Shown here piece after piece: positions 36,246 through 44,620 of a stretch of 64,000 bases of DNA. A program made the position numbers and the translations under genes. The notes beneath the pieces are model-generated. The model was not told where the DNA came from and did not search any database. It worked only from the letters and a program-made list of their open reading frames with translations. Where the stretch lies: positions 1 to 64,000 of the forward strand of contig CAIUDG010000037.1 in NCBI GenBank assembly GCA_903897925.1. Reading direction: 5' to 3'. Each line of letters opens with the position of its first letter. The stretch's first letter is position 1. The stretch comes from an uncultured beta proteobacterium. Lineage in GTDB: Bacteria; Pseudomonadota; Gammaproteobacteria; Burkholderiales; Burkholderiaceae_C.

Positions 36246-38555
36246 TCAATTGGCACCGGTCATATAGAACGGGGCCCAGAAATAGGGGTGTGGATAGCGC
36301 TCACGGGTATCCAATTGTGCCAATCGTAGTGCCTCGCCCCGCTTCTGGGTACGCAGGTGGTGATAGAACCGCGTCATCAGGTAGCTGGTGGAGTCATCGT
36401 CCACCTGCCACAGCGAGGCCAGTACCGTGCTGGTGCCGGCGTACAGAAAGCCGCGCGTCAGGCTGACTACATCGTCGCCACTGGCCACCCGGCCGAGGCC
36501 GGTCTCACAGGCAGAAAGCGTCACGATTTCGGCGTTCAGGCCAAGCTGGTACAAATCGGACACCGTGAGCCGGCCCTGTTCCCGCGTTGGTGCCGCCAGC
36601 AGCAGCGCCGATGACAGCGGATTGGAGCTGTCGAATTCACCGTGCGAAGCAACATGGATAAAGTGCGCTGCAGGTGCCAATTGCAGGAAGGCACTTTTGC
36701 TGGCCTGGGCCCGCAGCAGCACCTGGCTGGCGCCGAGTTCCTGTGCCAGCGCGCTGGCCTCGCGTTGCGCGCCGGGCAGGTCGAAGCGGCTGTCCTGCAG
36801 ATCCGGGTTGCCCAGAATCAGGGTCTGCTGAAAGTCGTTGGCGCCGGCCGGGCGGATATATTTCAGCACGCTGGCGCTGGGCAGCATGCGCAGGTTGAAA
36901 CGGTCGGCCAGATAGGCCTTGCCGTCGTACAGCGCGGCAAACGGCAGGTAGTGCAGGGCGCCGTGCGCCACCACGCTCAGGCGCTGGCTGTGGATGTCTG
37001 CGGCTACCGGGGCGATCAGGCGCTGGTAGAGCTGCTCCAGCTGTTCGTTCACCGGTAGTTGTTTGGCAATGCTGGCGCGCAGTTTGCGCACGGCGTTTTC
37101 CAGCCCCTCGGTCTGGATTTTTTTGCCAACGATGCCGTCTTTCTGCACCAGCATCACAAACATGCTGTTGGCCTGGGAGAAATAGCTCAGCAGCGCTTCA
37201 TCAGGGTCTAGCAGGGCTTGAATCTGTTTCGGAGTCAGCGCGTTGACACTGACCAGTGCCTGCAGTTCACTGGGCAACGCCACTTTGAGGGAGTTGGCTT
37301 TGGTATCGCTGCCGATACCGCGCAGCGCGCTGGCCGATTGCACCAGCGAAGCGTAGTCGTTGCGGCTTTTTTCATTGAGCAGTTCCACGATGTCGATGTG
37401 GCTGCCGCGGGCATCGCGGGGCGCGCCGAAGTCGGTCTTGCTGGCGAGCAGGTCAACCAGGGCGCGGGACTTGGCGCGTTCCATGATCTCCAGCGCTTCG
37501 GGCATGCGTCCGGCCTGGAATAGCAGGGCCACCAGACGTGCATAGACGGCTTGCTTGTCACCGATGAAACCGATTTTGTTGGCCTCGGTGTGGATCGCGG
37601 CGCGCTGGCGTTCTATTACGTCCAGCGCCTGGCGGTTCAGGCGGATGGCCAGTTCGGTATCGCCGTCGGCGGCGGCCAATTCGGCCCGGTCGGCCAGGCT
37701 CATCCAGTAGATTTCGCCATTCGCCGCCACTTGCGGTACCTGCAGTATTTTGTCGTAACCGACCTTGGCCTGTTCACTGTCGCCCAGCTCCAGCAAGGCC
37801 TTGCTTTGCATGTAACCGCGCGGCAGCTCGAGCCAGACCCAGTTGTTGATGCCACGCAGAAAGGCGCCGGTGCCGATCTGGTCCAGAAAAGTGCGCAGGC
37901 CCAGGGTCTTGTCGGAGGCCAGTGCATCCAGCGCGTCCTGCCAGCGCCCCAGCGCCATGTTGACGCGGGCCAGGGCCAGTGCCTTGGCGCCCATGGCGTA
38001 GTCCTGAAACATGTCAACCTTGACCGCCGCCAGCTGGCTGGCCGCGCGTTCGGCAGTGTCGGCATCGCCAGTATTTTTGTAGCCCAACACCTGCACTGCC
38101 AGGGCCTGCACCAGGATGTCTTTTTCGGCGTAACCGTCTTTCACAAACCAGTCGATCGCCTGCTGCGCCTGTGCGATGGCGGCGCTGTACTGGCCGATTT
38201 CAATCTGCGTTTCGGCGCGCATCAGATACACCGTGGGTGTGGCATCGTCCAGGCCAAACAGGCGCGTGCTTTTGTCGCGTGCCGCGAGGGTTTGTTGTTG
38301 CAGCCGGTCCAGGCAGCTGAAAATTACGTCGTAGCGCTTGAGCCGGAAGTAGGCGTAGCACAGCGTGTGCAGGTCGGCCACCTTCATTGGCTGGGCGGCA
38401 GCCTGTGCTTCCAGGCCGGCCGCCAATTCTTCAAACTGGCCACTGCCGGCCAGTTCGACCTGGGTATTGCCGGACAGGGCGGCCCAGGCCGGCGCGCAGA
38501 CCAGCAGCATGGCGCCTGCCAGGCGCCGTGCCGCAGCCCCGAAAGCGAAGGCCAT
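36246..38555 (-). CDS. exported TPR-CHAT cysteine protease-like protein
   Basis: This 769-residue protein has a signal peptide (RRLAGAMLLVCAPAWA). About 400 residues of TPR-like helical repeats follow, and the C-terminal 250 residues form a CHAT domain of caspase-like fold. The catalytic pair is intact: His638 in HVASHGEF and Cys683 in SACETGLG, with the typical C-terminal GFLYAGTSTVLASLWQVDD. CHAT proteins are proteases in several bacterial systems. A periplasmic location is inferred from the signal peptide. ATG 38555 is chosen because it is 17 bases after the preceding stop and starts the signal peptide. It is flanked by an outer-membrane barrel gene and the FecR gene in one operon. Confidence 0.88.
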   Translation of the reverse strand: MAFAFGAAARRLAGAMLLVCAPAWAALSGNTQVELAGSGQFEELAAGLEAQAAAQPMKVADLHTLCYAYFRLKRYDVIFSCLDRLQQQTLAARDKSTRLFGLDDATPTVYLMRAETQIEIGQYSAAIAQAQQAIDWFVKDGYAEKDILVQALAVQVLGYKNTGDADTAERAASQLAAVKVDMFQDYAMGAKALALARVNMALGRWQDALDALASDKTLGLRTFLDQIGTGAFLRGINNWVWLELPRGYMQSKALLELGDSEQAKVGYDKILQVPQVAANGEIYWMSLADRAELAAADGDTELAIRLNRQALDVIERQRAAIHTEANKIGFIGDKQAVYARLVALLFQAGRMPEALEIMERAKSRALVDLLASKTDFGAPRDARGSHIDIVELLNEKSRNDYASLVQSASALRGIGSDTKANSLKVALPSELQALVSVNALTPKQIQALLDPDEALLSYFSQANSMFVMLVQKDGIVGKKIQTEGLENAVRKLRASIAKQLPVNEQLEQLYQRLIAPVAADIHSQRLSVVAHGALHYLPFAALYDGKAYLADRFNLRMLPSASVLKYIRPAGANDFQQTLILGNPDLQDSRFDLPGAQREASALAQELGASQVLLRAQASKSAFLQLAPAAHFIHVASHGEFDSSNPLSSALLLAAPTREQGRLTVSDLYQLGLNAEIVTLSACETGLGRVASGDDVVSLTRGFLYAGTSTVLASLWQVDDDSTSYLMTRFYHHLRTQKRGEALRLAQLDTRERYPHPYFWAPFYMTGAN

Positions 38556-38571
38556 CGCCGCGCCGCCGGGT

Positions 38572-39837
38572 TTAGAACCAGTAGCCGACGTTGAGGCGGT
38601 AGCCGCTGACGCCGTTGCTGCCGCTGAGCAGCGTGGCACCGGCCCGGACATAGCTGCGCGAAGCGTTGGCGCTCTTGTTGGTGCCAATGGTTACGCCGAG
38701 TTCTTCATACTGGTTGGAATAGAGTGCCGAACCGGTGTAGTTGGTCAGTATGAAGGAGGTCTCCAGGGCCATTTTGGAGCCCATCACGTTGGTTGGGAAC
38801 GACAGCAGCACGCCGTTGCGGAACACCGTGTTGTTGATGTTCGGATTGGAGGAGTAGTCGCCCGCGTTGAGCGCGGTGGTCTGGTAGAGCCCCACCATAT
38901 TGCCGAAGGCCAGGTCAAAGCCGTCCATTTTCATGGTGTATTGGCTGGTCAGGGACGCCGCCATCATGGCGGCCGCAGAACCGAGGTCGACGCTGCCGGT
39001 GATGCCATAGCCAAATGCGGGTGACAGTGCCCATTCGTCGTTCACCGGGAACCGGTAAGCCAGGCCCAGGTTGCCGGTATAGGACTGGGCACCTTCGGTG
39101 TTGCTGGCACTCAGCGGCGCGTAGAAAGTCCACTGCTTGCGCGGATCGAGGTCGTTGCGCACGGTATAGGACAGTGGCAGTGTGCTGGTGCTGGTGGTCA
39201 TGCCGCCGGCGCTCATGCTGCCGAGCGAAAGTCCGACGCCGATCAGGCTATTGCTTTGCGTGGTGTTGTCGCTGCTTTTGATATTGCTGGCGAACTGGGT
39301 GAAATTGCGGTCATAGTCGTCCGACACCATGCGGCTTTGCATCGAGCTCGGGTTGCCGGCGACCGGGTCAATCGGCGACACTTCGGCCAGCTTTTTCTGG
39401 ATTTGATTGATCAGGTCGGAGCCGCTGGACTTCAGGTAGTTGAACAGGTCGGTGGTGTTGCCGTCGCGTGAGCTTTGCGCAGCAAAGGTATTCGTATAGC
39501 CGATCAGCGGAATGCTCAGCGTCACGGAGGGCGAGTTGGCTGCCGACTGCAAAATCAGTGGCAGGCCACGGTAGCCGGCGCGAATCACCACCGCCGAGGC
39601 CGGGTTGTATTGGGTGTCGATCTGTTGCAGATCGTTCTTCAAATCGCTGACGGTGGTAAAGCCTATGGTGGGACTGACGGTGCCGCCGCTGATAGTGTCG
39701 TTGGCCGGGTTATAGGTGCTGCCGACCCCAACGGTGACATCAAACGGGCTGGTTGCGAGCGCGCCCAGCGGCTGCAGACAGAGCAGGGACGTTGCCAGGG
39801 CGATGGAATAGCTGTATTTGCGGGCGGCTGCTTGCAT
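38572..39837 (-). CDS. outer-membrane beta-barrel protein of the CHAT operon
   Basis: This 421-residue protein has a signal peptide (YSYSIALATSLLCLQPLGALA). The mature part is rich in alternating polar and hydrophobic strands, such as SYTGNLGLAYRFPVNDEWALSPAFGYGITG, VFRNGVLLSFPTNVMG, and a barrel-type end SGYRLNVGYWF with C-terminal Phe. I do not recognise the family. The ATG at 39837 has a good GGAGG ribosome site just upstream. It is the first gene of the operon with the CHAT and FecR genes, so it may be their outer-membrane partner, substrate or channel. Confidence 0.75.
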   Translation of the reverse strand: MQAAARKYSYSIALATSLLCLQPLGALATSPFDVTVGVGSTYNPANDTISGGTVSPTIGFTTVSDLKNDLQQIDTQYNPASAVVIRAGYRGLPLILQSAANSPSVTLSIPLIGYTNTFAAQSSRDGNTTDLFNYLKSSGSDLINQIQKKLAEVSPIDPVAGNPSSMQSRMVSDDYDRNFTQFASNIKSSDNTTQSNSLIGVGLSLGSMSAGGMTTSTSTLPLSYTVRNDLDPRKQWTFYAPLSASNTEGAQSYTGNLGLAYRFPVNDEWALSPAFGYGITGSVDLGSAAAMMAASLTSQYTMKMDGFDLAFGNMVGLYQTTALNAGDYSSNPNINNTVFRNGVLLSFPTNVMGSKMALETSFILTNYTGSALYSNQYEELGVTIGTNKSANASRSYVRAGATLLSGSNGVSGYRLNVGYWF

Positions 39838-39866
39838 AGGGTCCTCCAAGGTTGCTGTGTTGCTTC

Positions 39867-39895
39867 ATTGTTAATTCAGTGTTAGCAAATGTAAA
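39867..39895 (-). promoter_or_regulatory. candidate promoter of the CHAT-FecR operon
   Basis: On the minus strand TTTACA (plus 39890-39895) is followed after 16 bases by TAACAA (plus 39868-39873). It is 30 bases upstream of the ATG of the outer-membrane protein gene. The match to sigma70 boxes is moderate. Confidence 0.35.
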
Positions 39896-39967
39896 GCCGC
39901 CTGGAGGCGTATTTATGACGCTAGCGATGCGCCAGCGCCAAGAATACGCATCCCGCGTACCTGGCTA

Positions 39968-41218
39968 TCAGCGCAGATTGCCGGTGTGGCCCAGCGAATA
40001 GCGTCCGGGCTGGGGCCAGACCGTCAGGCCATGCGGTTCCTGCCCGGCGCGCACTTGGTCCACTTTGCCGGAACTGGTGTCAAAGCGGTAGACCACGTCG
40101 TCAAAGCGACCCGAGAGCCACAGCCACTTGCCGTCGTTGCTGACATTGCCCATGTCGGGGCTGCCGCCGCCGGGAATGGGCCAGTCCGCCACCACCTTGT
40201 TGCTGGCAAAGTCAATCACCGAGACGCCACCCGGGCCCTTGCGTTTGCCGTGGATGGCATGCGAGCCGCGGTTGGCCACGTAGAGCAGCTTGCCATCCCG
40301 GCTCGGGTACAGGCCGTGGGCGGCGACGCCAGTGGCAATAAAGCCGACTTCCTTGAAGCTGTCGCCGTCAATCAGGTGCAGGCCATCGGCCTCCATGTCG
40401 GCCACATAAAAGGTGCGGCCGTTGGGCGAGACGCGGATGTCCTGCGGCATGCCCTTGCTGGCCGAGCAGATTTCGGTTTCCAGCGGGTTCGGCGATTTGA
40501 CCGAATCCTTGAACCGGGTTTTCGGCATGGTCAGCTTGAGGTAGCCCAGCACGCTGCGGTTGACCAGGTCAATCTTGGCGATGCTGCCTTCGAATTCACA
40601 GGTGAAGATGGCGTAGCGGCCGTCGATGGAAAAATCGGCGTGGTTGATGCCACCGCACTTGGGTACGTCAATCGCATATTGCAGCTTGAGCGTCTTGGGG
40701 TCACGGAAGTCGAGCCGGTGCTTGGCTTCGGCGACGATGATGGTGGACTGGCCATCGGGGGTGAAATAGACGTTGTAGGGGTCGTCGACCGGAATTGCCG
40801 TGCCGGGTTTGCCGGTGCGCGGGTCGATCGGCGTCAGGCTGCCGTCGCTGCCGCGCTCGGCATTGTTGGCAACCCAGAGCGTGCGCAGGTCCCAGGATGG
40901 AACGATGTGCTGCGGCGCGCGGCCGACCTTGAAGGTGTCAATCACTTTCAGCGTGTTCGGGTCGATCACGGTGACATTGTTGGAGCGCAGATTCGGCACA
41001 TAGACCCGTTCCGGATCGTCCTTGACCTCGGCCTTGAGCATGCCGGCACGGGTTTCACTGTACAGGTTGTCGGCGTCTGCTACGCCGGGCATGCCGGGCA
41101 CGGTGGCAATGCTGGGCTTGGCCGGTGCGGCGGCTGGCGGGTTGGCGTGGGCGAGGCTGGCGCAGGTGAGCAGCGCGCAAAGGGCGAGGAGGGAGCGTTG
41201 GGGGGCCTGTGATTTCAC
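39968..41218 (-). CDS. exported YncE-like beta-propeller protein
   Basis: This 416-residue exported protein has a signal peptide (SLLALCALLTCASLAHA). It contains repeated beta-propeller blades of the YncE/40-residue type: VYVPNLRSNNVTVIDPNTLKVIDTFKVGRAPQHIVPS, LWVANNAERG, FYVADMEADGLHLIDGDSFKEV, LLYVANRGSHAIHG, and GGVSVIDFASNKVVADWPI. I use the GTG at 41218 because a longer start at 41299 would overlap the upstream creatininase gene and ribosome-like AAGG lies just before the GTG. YncE proteins are periplasmic and often bind DNA or partner with metalloenzymes. It is coupled to the creatininase gene by a 25-base gap. Confidence 0.83.
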   Translation of the reverse strand: MKSQAPQRSLLALCALLTCASLAHANPPAAAPAKPSIATVPGMPGVADADNLYSETRAGMLKAEVKDDPERVYVPNLRSNNVTVIDPNTLKVIDTFKVGRAPQHIVPSWDLRTLWVANNAERGSDGSLTPIDPRTGKPGTAIPVDDPYNVYFTPDGQSTIIVAEAKHRLDFRDPKTLKLQYAIDVPKCGGINHADFSIDGRYAIFTCEFEGSIAKIDLVNRSVLGYLKLTMPKTRFKDSVKSPNPLETEICSASKGMPQDIRVSPNGRTFYVADMEADGLHLIDGDSFKEVGFIATGVAAHGLYPSRDGKLLYVANRGSHAIHGKRKGPGGVSVIDFASNKVVADWPIPGGGSPDMGNVSNDGKWLWLSGRFDDVVYRFDTSSGKVDQVRAGQEPHGLTVWPQPGRYSLGHTGNLR

Positions 41219-41243
41219 GACGGAATCTACCTTCGGTTGGGGG

Positions 41244-42080
41244 TTAATGGGGGTGGCTCTGGATGGCGGCCTGGATCGCCTGGACCGACTTGTCGACAAT
41301 CAGTTGCAGGCCGGCCTGGCCGAGTTCTGCACTGGATCTGCGCGGATCGCCATAGACTCCAGCGGCCGGGCCGCCTTTGGCGCCGTCAGCCAGCAACGCG
41401 CTGCGCACCAGCGACTTGTCGACCGCCAGCATCAGCGAGGTGTCGGACAGGCCGGCGTGCATGCCAATTTCGGCGTCGGAATAGCCTTTGCTGCGCAGCC
41501 ACTGGATATAGGGGCCTTGCGAGGCCTCGTAATAGGCGGTCAGGGCATGGGCGCGGAAGGTCGGTTCGGCCTTCCATTCGCGGTTGATTTTGTCGGCTGC
41601 CGCGACTTCAGTCTTTTGGTAGCCGCCATGGTCGCCCAGAAACACAATGTCCTGGAAACCATGCTGCTTGAAGCTCTTCGCCGTGGACTCCAGGATGGCG
41701 ATGAAGGTGGCGTCGGATATCGACAGCGTGCCGCTAAAGCGCATGTGCGCCACCGGCGGAAATATGGCGCCTTCGGGGACGTAGGCGAGCACCGGGGCGA
41801 CGATGGTGTTGCCCAATTTTTGGGCAATTTGTCCGGCCAGGTATTTGACCCGGGCATTGTGTTTGCCCAGGGCGATGTGCGGCCCGCTCTGTTCGGTGCC
41901 ACCAATGGGCACCAGCACGGTGCGTGTGCCCTGGGCAACGCGGGCGCGCAGCTCGGGCGAGGTCAGATCCTCCAGATAGACAGAGTTGCTGGCACCTTGC
42001 GCCGCTGCGGGTGCCAGGCTGTGGCACAGCAGGATCGCAATGGCCAGCCAGAGCGAACGCCCCAGATCAGTGAATTTCAT
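41244..42080 (-). CDS. exported creatininase-family protein
   Basis: This 278-residue protein belongs to the creatininase/creatinine amidohydrolase family. Key motifs are VLVPIGGTEQSGPHIALGKHN (metal ligands), FLGDHGGYQKTE, HALTAYYE, and IGMHAGLSDTSLML. Unlike the cytosolic family norm it has a signal peptide (SLWLAIAILLCHSLAPAAA), so it should act in the periplasm. The metal-binding His/Asp/Glu residues appear intact. It is the first gene of a pair with the YncE-like propeller. The substrate is unknown; other family members process peptides or amides. Confidence 0.85.
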   Translation of the reverse strand: MKFTDLGRSLWLAIAILLCHSLAPAAAQGASNSVYLEDLTSPELRARVAQGTRTVLVPIGGTEQSGPHIALGKHNARVKYLAGQIAQKLGNTIVAPVLAYVPEGAIFPPVAHMRFSGTLSISDATFIAILESTAKSFKQHGFQDIVFLGDHGGYQKTEVAAADKINREWKAEPTFRAHALTAYYEASQGPYIQWLRSKGYSDAEIGMHAGLSDTSLMLAVDKSLVRSALLADGAKGGPAAGVYGDPRRSSAELGQAGLQLIVDKSVQAIQAAIQSHPH

Positions 42081-42156
42081 GAAAACCGTATATTGTGCGA
42101 AGGCCCTATCCTAAGCCAGAGTAGCGCTGGCTCAGGGGAAACCCTATTGATGTGCG

Positions 42157-43101
42157 TCAACGCATATCGGCTTCGAACTCCGGGCTGTCGACGGTGTCAA
42201 AGACATAGCCCTCGGCCAGCGCCGTGCGGATGATTTCTTCCAGGTGCCTCAGGGTGTGCGGATGGATTTCATGCATCAGCAAAATACCGCCGCCGTGGGC
42301 ATGCAGGGCCGACAGCACGTGGCCGGTGAAATCACTGCGGTACTGCGGCAGCACACCGCAGGTGGCGGCTTCCTTGGCGTCGACGCTGCCGGTTTTGTCA
42401 AAGGCCCAGTCGCAGCTGTCAATGTGCCAGCCGACAATTTTGTAGCCCTGGCTGCGCAATAGCGCATTGGTTTCGCAGGTGGAGTTGCCATAGGGGTAGC
42501 GGAAATATTTCTTCACCAGGTCCGCCCCCAACGCGCTCTCACTGTGCTCGACTTCCTGGCTCTGCTCAGGGGCTGGAATGCTGTGGAAGTTGGGATGGTC
42601 CCAGGAATGGTTGCCAATCTGGTGCCGGCCGGCGGCGACAATTTTCTGCACCAGCTCGGGATGGCGCTGGGCCTGTTCACCAATCAGAAAAAAGGTGGCG
42701 CTGATCTGGTAGCGCTGCAGGATGTCCAGAATGTATTCGGTCTGCACCGGTTCCGGGCCGTCGTCAAAAGTCAGCGCAATGTGCTTTTGTGGCGGTGCGG
42801 TGGAGATTTCCGATTCGTAGCGGCAGGTGGCCTGCAGCACCTGGGGATCGGTATTGAGGCGGGCATCCAGGTGGCGCAAGCGGTGCATGTGGATGGCAGC
42901 GCGGTCGGCCTCGCGGTGGCGCGCGTCAAACGCCGCCTGCGCCTCGGCGGACAGTGGCAAGCTTGGCGAGCTTGGCGAGCTTGGCGAGCTGGCGGGTGGG
43001 CTAATGGGCGGCGCAGTTTGGGCCCAGGCGGCCACAGCGAACAGGCTGCTGAGGGCCAGCAGGGTGAGTGAACGAGAGGTTTGCAATTCGGGATGCTCCA
43101 T
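42157..43101 (-). CDS. exported polysaccharide deacetylase (NodB/CE4)
   Basis: This 314-residue protein has a signal peptide (LTLLALSSLFAVAAWA) and a Ser/Pro-rich stalk. The NodB homology domain carries motif 1 TFDDGPEP (catalytic and metal-binding Asp), motif 2 NHSWDHP (metal-binding His pair), motif 3 RYPYGNST and the late HEIH motif. Two cysteines (CDWAF and CGVLP) could form a disulfide. CE4 enzymes remove acetyl groups from cell-wall or surface polysaccharides; peptidoglycan or an exopolysaccharide is possible here. The stalk contains a small in-frame repeat (42961-42987). Confidence 0.9.
   Translation of the reverse strand: MEHPELQTSRSLTLLALSSLFAVAAWAQTAPPISPPASSPSSPSSPSLPLSAEAQAAFDARHREADRAAIHMHRLRHLDARLNTDPQVLQATCRYESEISTAPPQKHIALTFDDGPEPVQTEYILDILQRYQISATFFLIGEQAQRHPELVQKIVAAGRHQIGNHSWDHPNFHSIPAPEQSQEVEHSESALGADLVKKYFRYPYGNSTCETNALLRSQGYKIVGWHIDSCDWAFDKTGSVDAKEAATCGVLPQYRSDFTGHVLSALHAHGGGILLMHEIHPHTLRHLEEIIRTALAEGYVFDTVDSPEFEADMR
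42961..42987 (-). repeat. triple 9-base in-frame tandem repeat
   Basis: The plus-strand unit GCTTGGCGA occurs three times in a row and encodes the SSP-type repeat in the stalk of the polysaccharide deacetylase. Because the unit is a multiple of three, copy-number change would alter stalk length without a frameshift. It could be variable between strains. Confidence 0.9.
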
Positions 43102-43172
43102 GCAGCATGGTTAGGGGCCAGTATTCGCCTGCGCAACGGAGACTGCGCAGGTCGCATACGATACCGGAAGTT

Positions 43173-43907
43173 ATGCCCCATTTTTTTGACGCCCTGCAGG
43201 CGGCGCTGACGCTGCTGCTGGCACCCGACCCCGCATTATTGGCCATCGTGGCGCGCTCGCTGTGGATCAGCGGCTGCGCGGCCGCGCTGGCCGGGGCGCT
43301 GGGCCTGGTGCTGGGCGCCTGGCTTGGCGTGGCACGCTTTGCGGCGCGGCACTGGCTGATGGCGGCGCTGCATACCTTTCTGGCGATTCCGTCGGTGGTG
43401 GTCGGCCTGCTGGTGTATCTGCTGTTGTCGCGCTCCGGGCCGCTGGGCTTTCTCGGCTGGCTGTTTTCCTTCAAGGCCATGGTGCTGGCACAAACGCTGC
43501 TGGTGCTGCCGGTGGTAACCGCCCTGAGCTGCCAGGTGGTACAGGACGCCGAACAACTGCATGGCGAGCAGTTGCAGTCGCTTGGCGCAGGCAGCTGGCT
43601 GCGCAGCCTGCTGCTGGCTTGGGACGAGCGCTATGCCCTGCTGACGGTGCTGTTGGCCGGCTTTGGCCGGGCCATCTCGGAAGTCGGCGCGGTGATGATT
43701 GTGGGCGGCAATATTGACGGCTTCACGCGCGTCATGACCACCGCCATTGCGCTGGAAACCAGCAAGGGCGACCTGCCGCTGGCGCTGGCGCTGGGTCTGG
43801 TGCTGTTGCTGGTGGTCTGGCTGCTGAATCTGGCGCTGGTGCTGCTGCCGCGCTGGCGCGCGCGCGAAGAGGGCCGCAGCGCTGCCTGGCCGCAGGTGCT
43901 GCCATGA
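43173..43907 (+). CDS. tupB: tungstate ABC transporter permease TupB
   Basis: This 244-residue permease has five to six hydrophobic segments. The family signatures are HTFLAIPSVVVGLLVYLLLSRSGPLGFLGWLFSFKAMVLAQTLLVLPVV and the EAA-like coupling loop EVGAVMIVGGNIDGFTRVMTTAIALET. It is coupled to the ATPase and binding protein genes by four-base overlaps, and the TupA identity supports tungstate (or molybdate). ATG 43173 is chosen because it follows a GGAAG ribosome-like site and avoids overlap with the divergent deacetylase gene. Confidence 0.88.
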   Translation: MPHFFDALQAALTLLLAPDPALLAIVARSLWISGCAAALAGALGLVLGAWLGVARFAARHWLMAALHTFLAIPSVVVGLLVYLLLSRSGPLGFLGWLFSFKAMVLAQTLLVLPVVTALSCQVVQDAEQLHGEQLQSLGAGSWLRSLLLAWDERYALLTVLLAGFGRAISEVGAVMIVGGNIDGFTRVMTTAIALETSKGDLPLALALGLVLLLVVWLLNLALVLLPRWRAREEGRSAAWPQVLP

Positions 43908-44620
43908 CGGCGCTGTTTTCGCTGGAGCAGGTTGGCGTGCAGTGGCCGCGCAGTGCGCGCCCGGCGCTGCAGCAACTGTCGCTGCAAATCCGGGCCGGTG
44001 AGCGGGTGGCGCTGATTGGCGCCAATGGCTGTGGCAAGAGCACCCTGCTGCGCCTGCTGCATGGTTTGCAGCCAGCCAGCCAGGGCCAGCTGCAGCTGCC
44101 CAATGGCCGGCTGCGCCAGGCGATGGTGTTTCAGCGGCCCTACCTGCTGCGCATGTCGGCGCTCGCCAATGTGGCCCTGGGCCTGTGGCTCGGTGGCCTG
44201 GCCTGGCGCCCGGCCCGCGAGCGGGCGCTCGGCGCCCTGCAGCGGGTTGGCATGGCGGCGCAGGCAAGCCATCCGGCGCACAAGCTGTCGGCTGGGCAAC
44301 AGCAGCGTGTGGCCATGGCGCGCGCCTGGGCGCTGGCGCCAACCGTGCTGTTTCTTGACGAGCCAACGTCCAGCCTGGACCCGCATGCCAAGCGCGAGGT
44401 GGAGCATCTGATCGAACAATTCACGCAGCAGGACCCGGCCATGACGCTGGTCTTTGCCAGCCACAATCTGGGCCAGGTGAAACGCCTGGCCAGCCGGGTG
44501 CTTTATCTGGAGCAGGGCCGGCTGCTGGCCGACTTGCCGGTGCAAGATTTTTTCGGCGGCACGCTGCTGCAACAGCACTACGCCGCCGCGCATCAATTTG
44601 TCAAAGGAGGTTTGCCATGA
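43904..44620 (+). CDS. tupC: tungstate ABC transporter ATPase TupC
   Basis: This is a 238-residue ABC ATPase. Walker A GANGCGKSTLLRLLHGLQ is near residue 38, the Q-loop is VFQRPYLLRMSALANVALGL, the signature LSAGQQQRVAMARAWAL, and Walker B VLFLDEPTSSLDPHAKREVE. Its start overlaps tupB and its end overlaps tupA, each by four bases, so all three should be translated in a coupled manner. Confidence 0.9.
   Translation: MTALFSLEQVGVQWPRSARPALQQLSLQIRAGERVALIGANGCGKSTLLRLLHGLQPASQGQLQLPNGRLRQAMVFQRPYLLRMSALANVALGLWLGGLAWRPARERALGALQRVGMAAQASHPAHKLSAGQQQRVAMARAWALAPTVLFLDEPTSSLDPHAKREVEHLIEQFTQQDPAMTLVFASHNLGQVKRLASRVLYLEQGRLLADLPVQDFFGGTLLQQHYAAAHQFVKGGLP

Noticed and set aside
42961-42987. Possible CRISPR-like repeat
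   Set aside because: The unit is only nine bases with no spacers and lies inside a coding region. No CRISPR array or cas gene is in the window.
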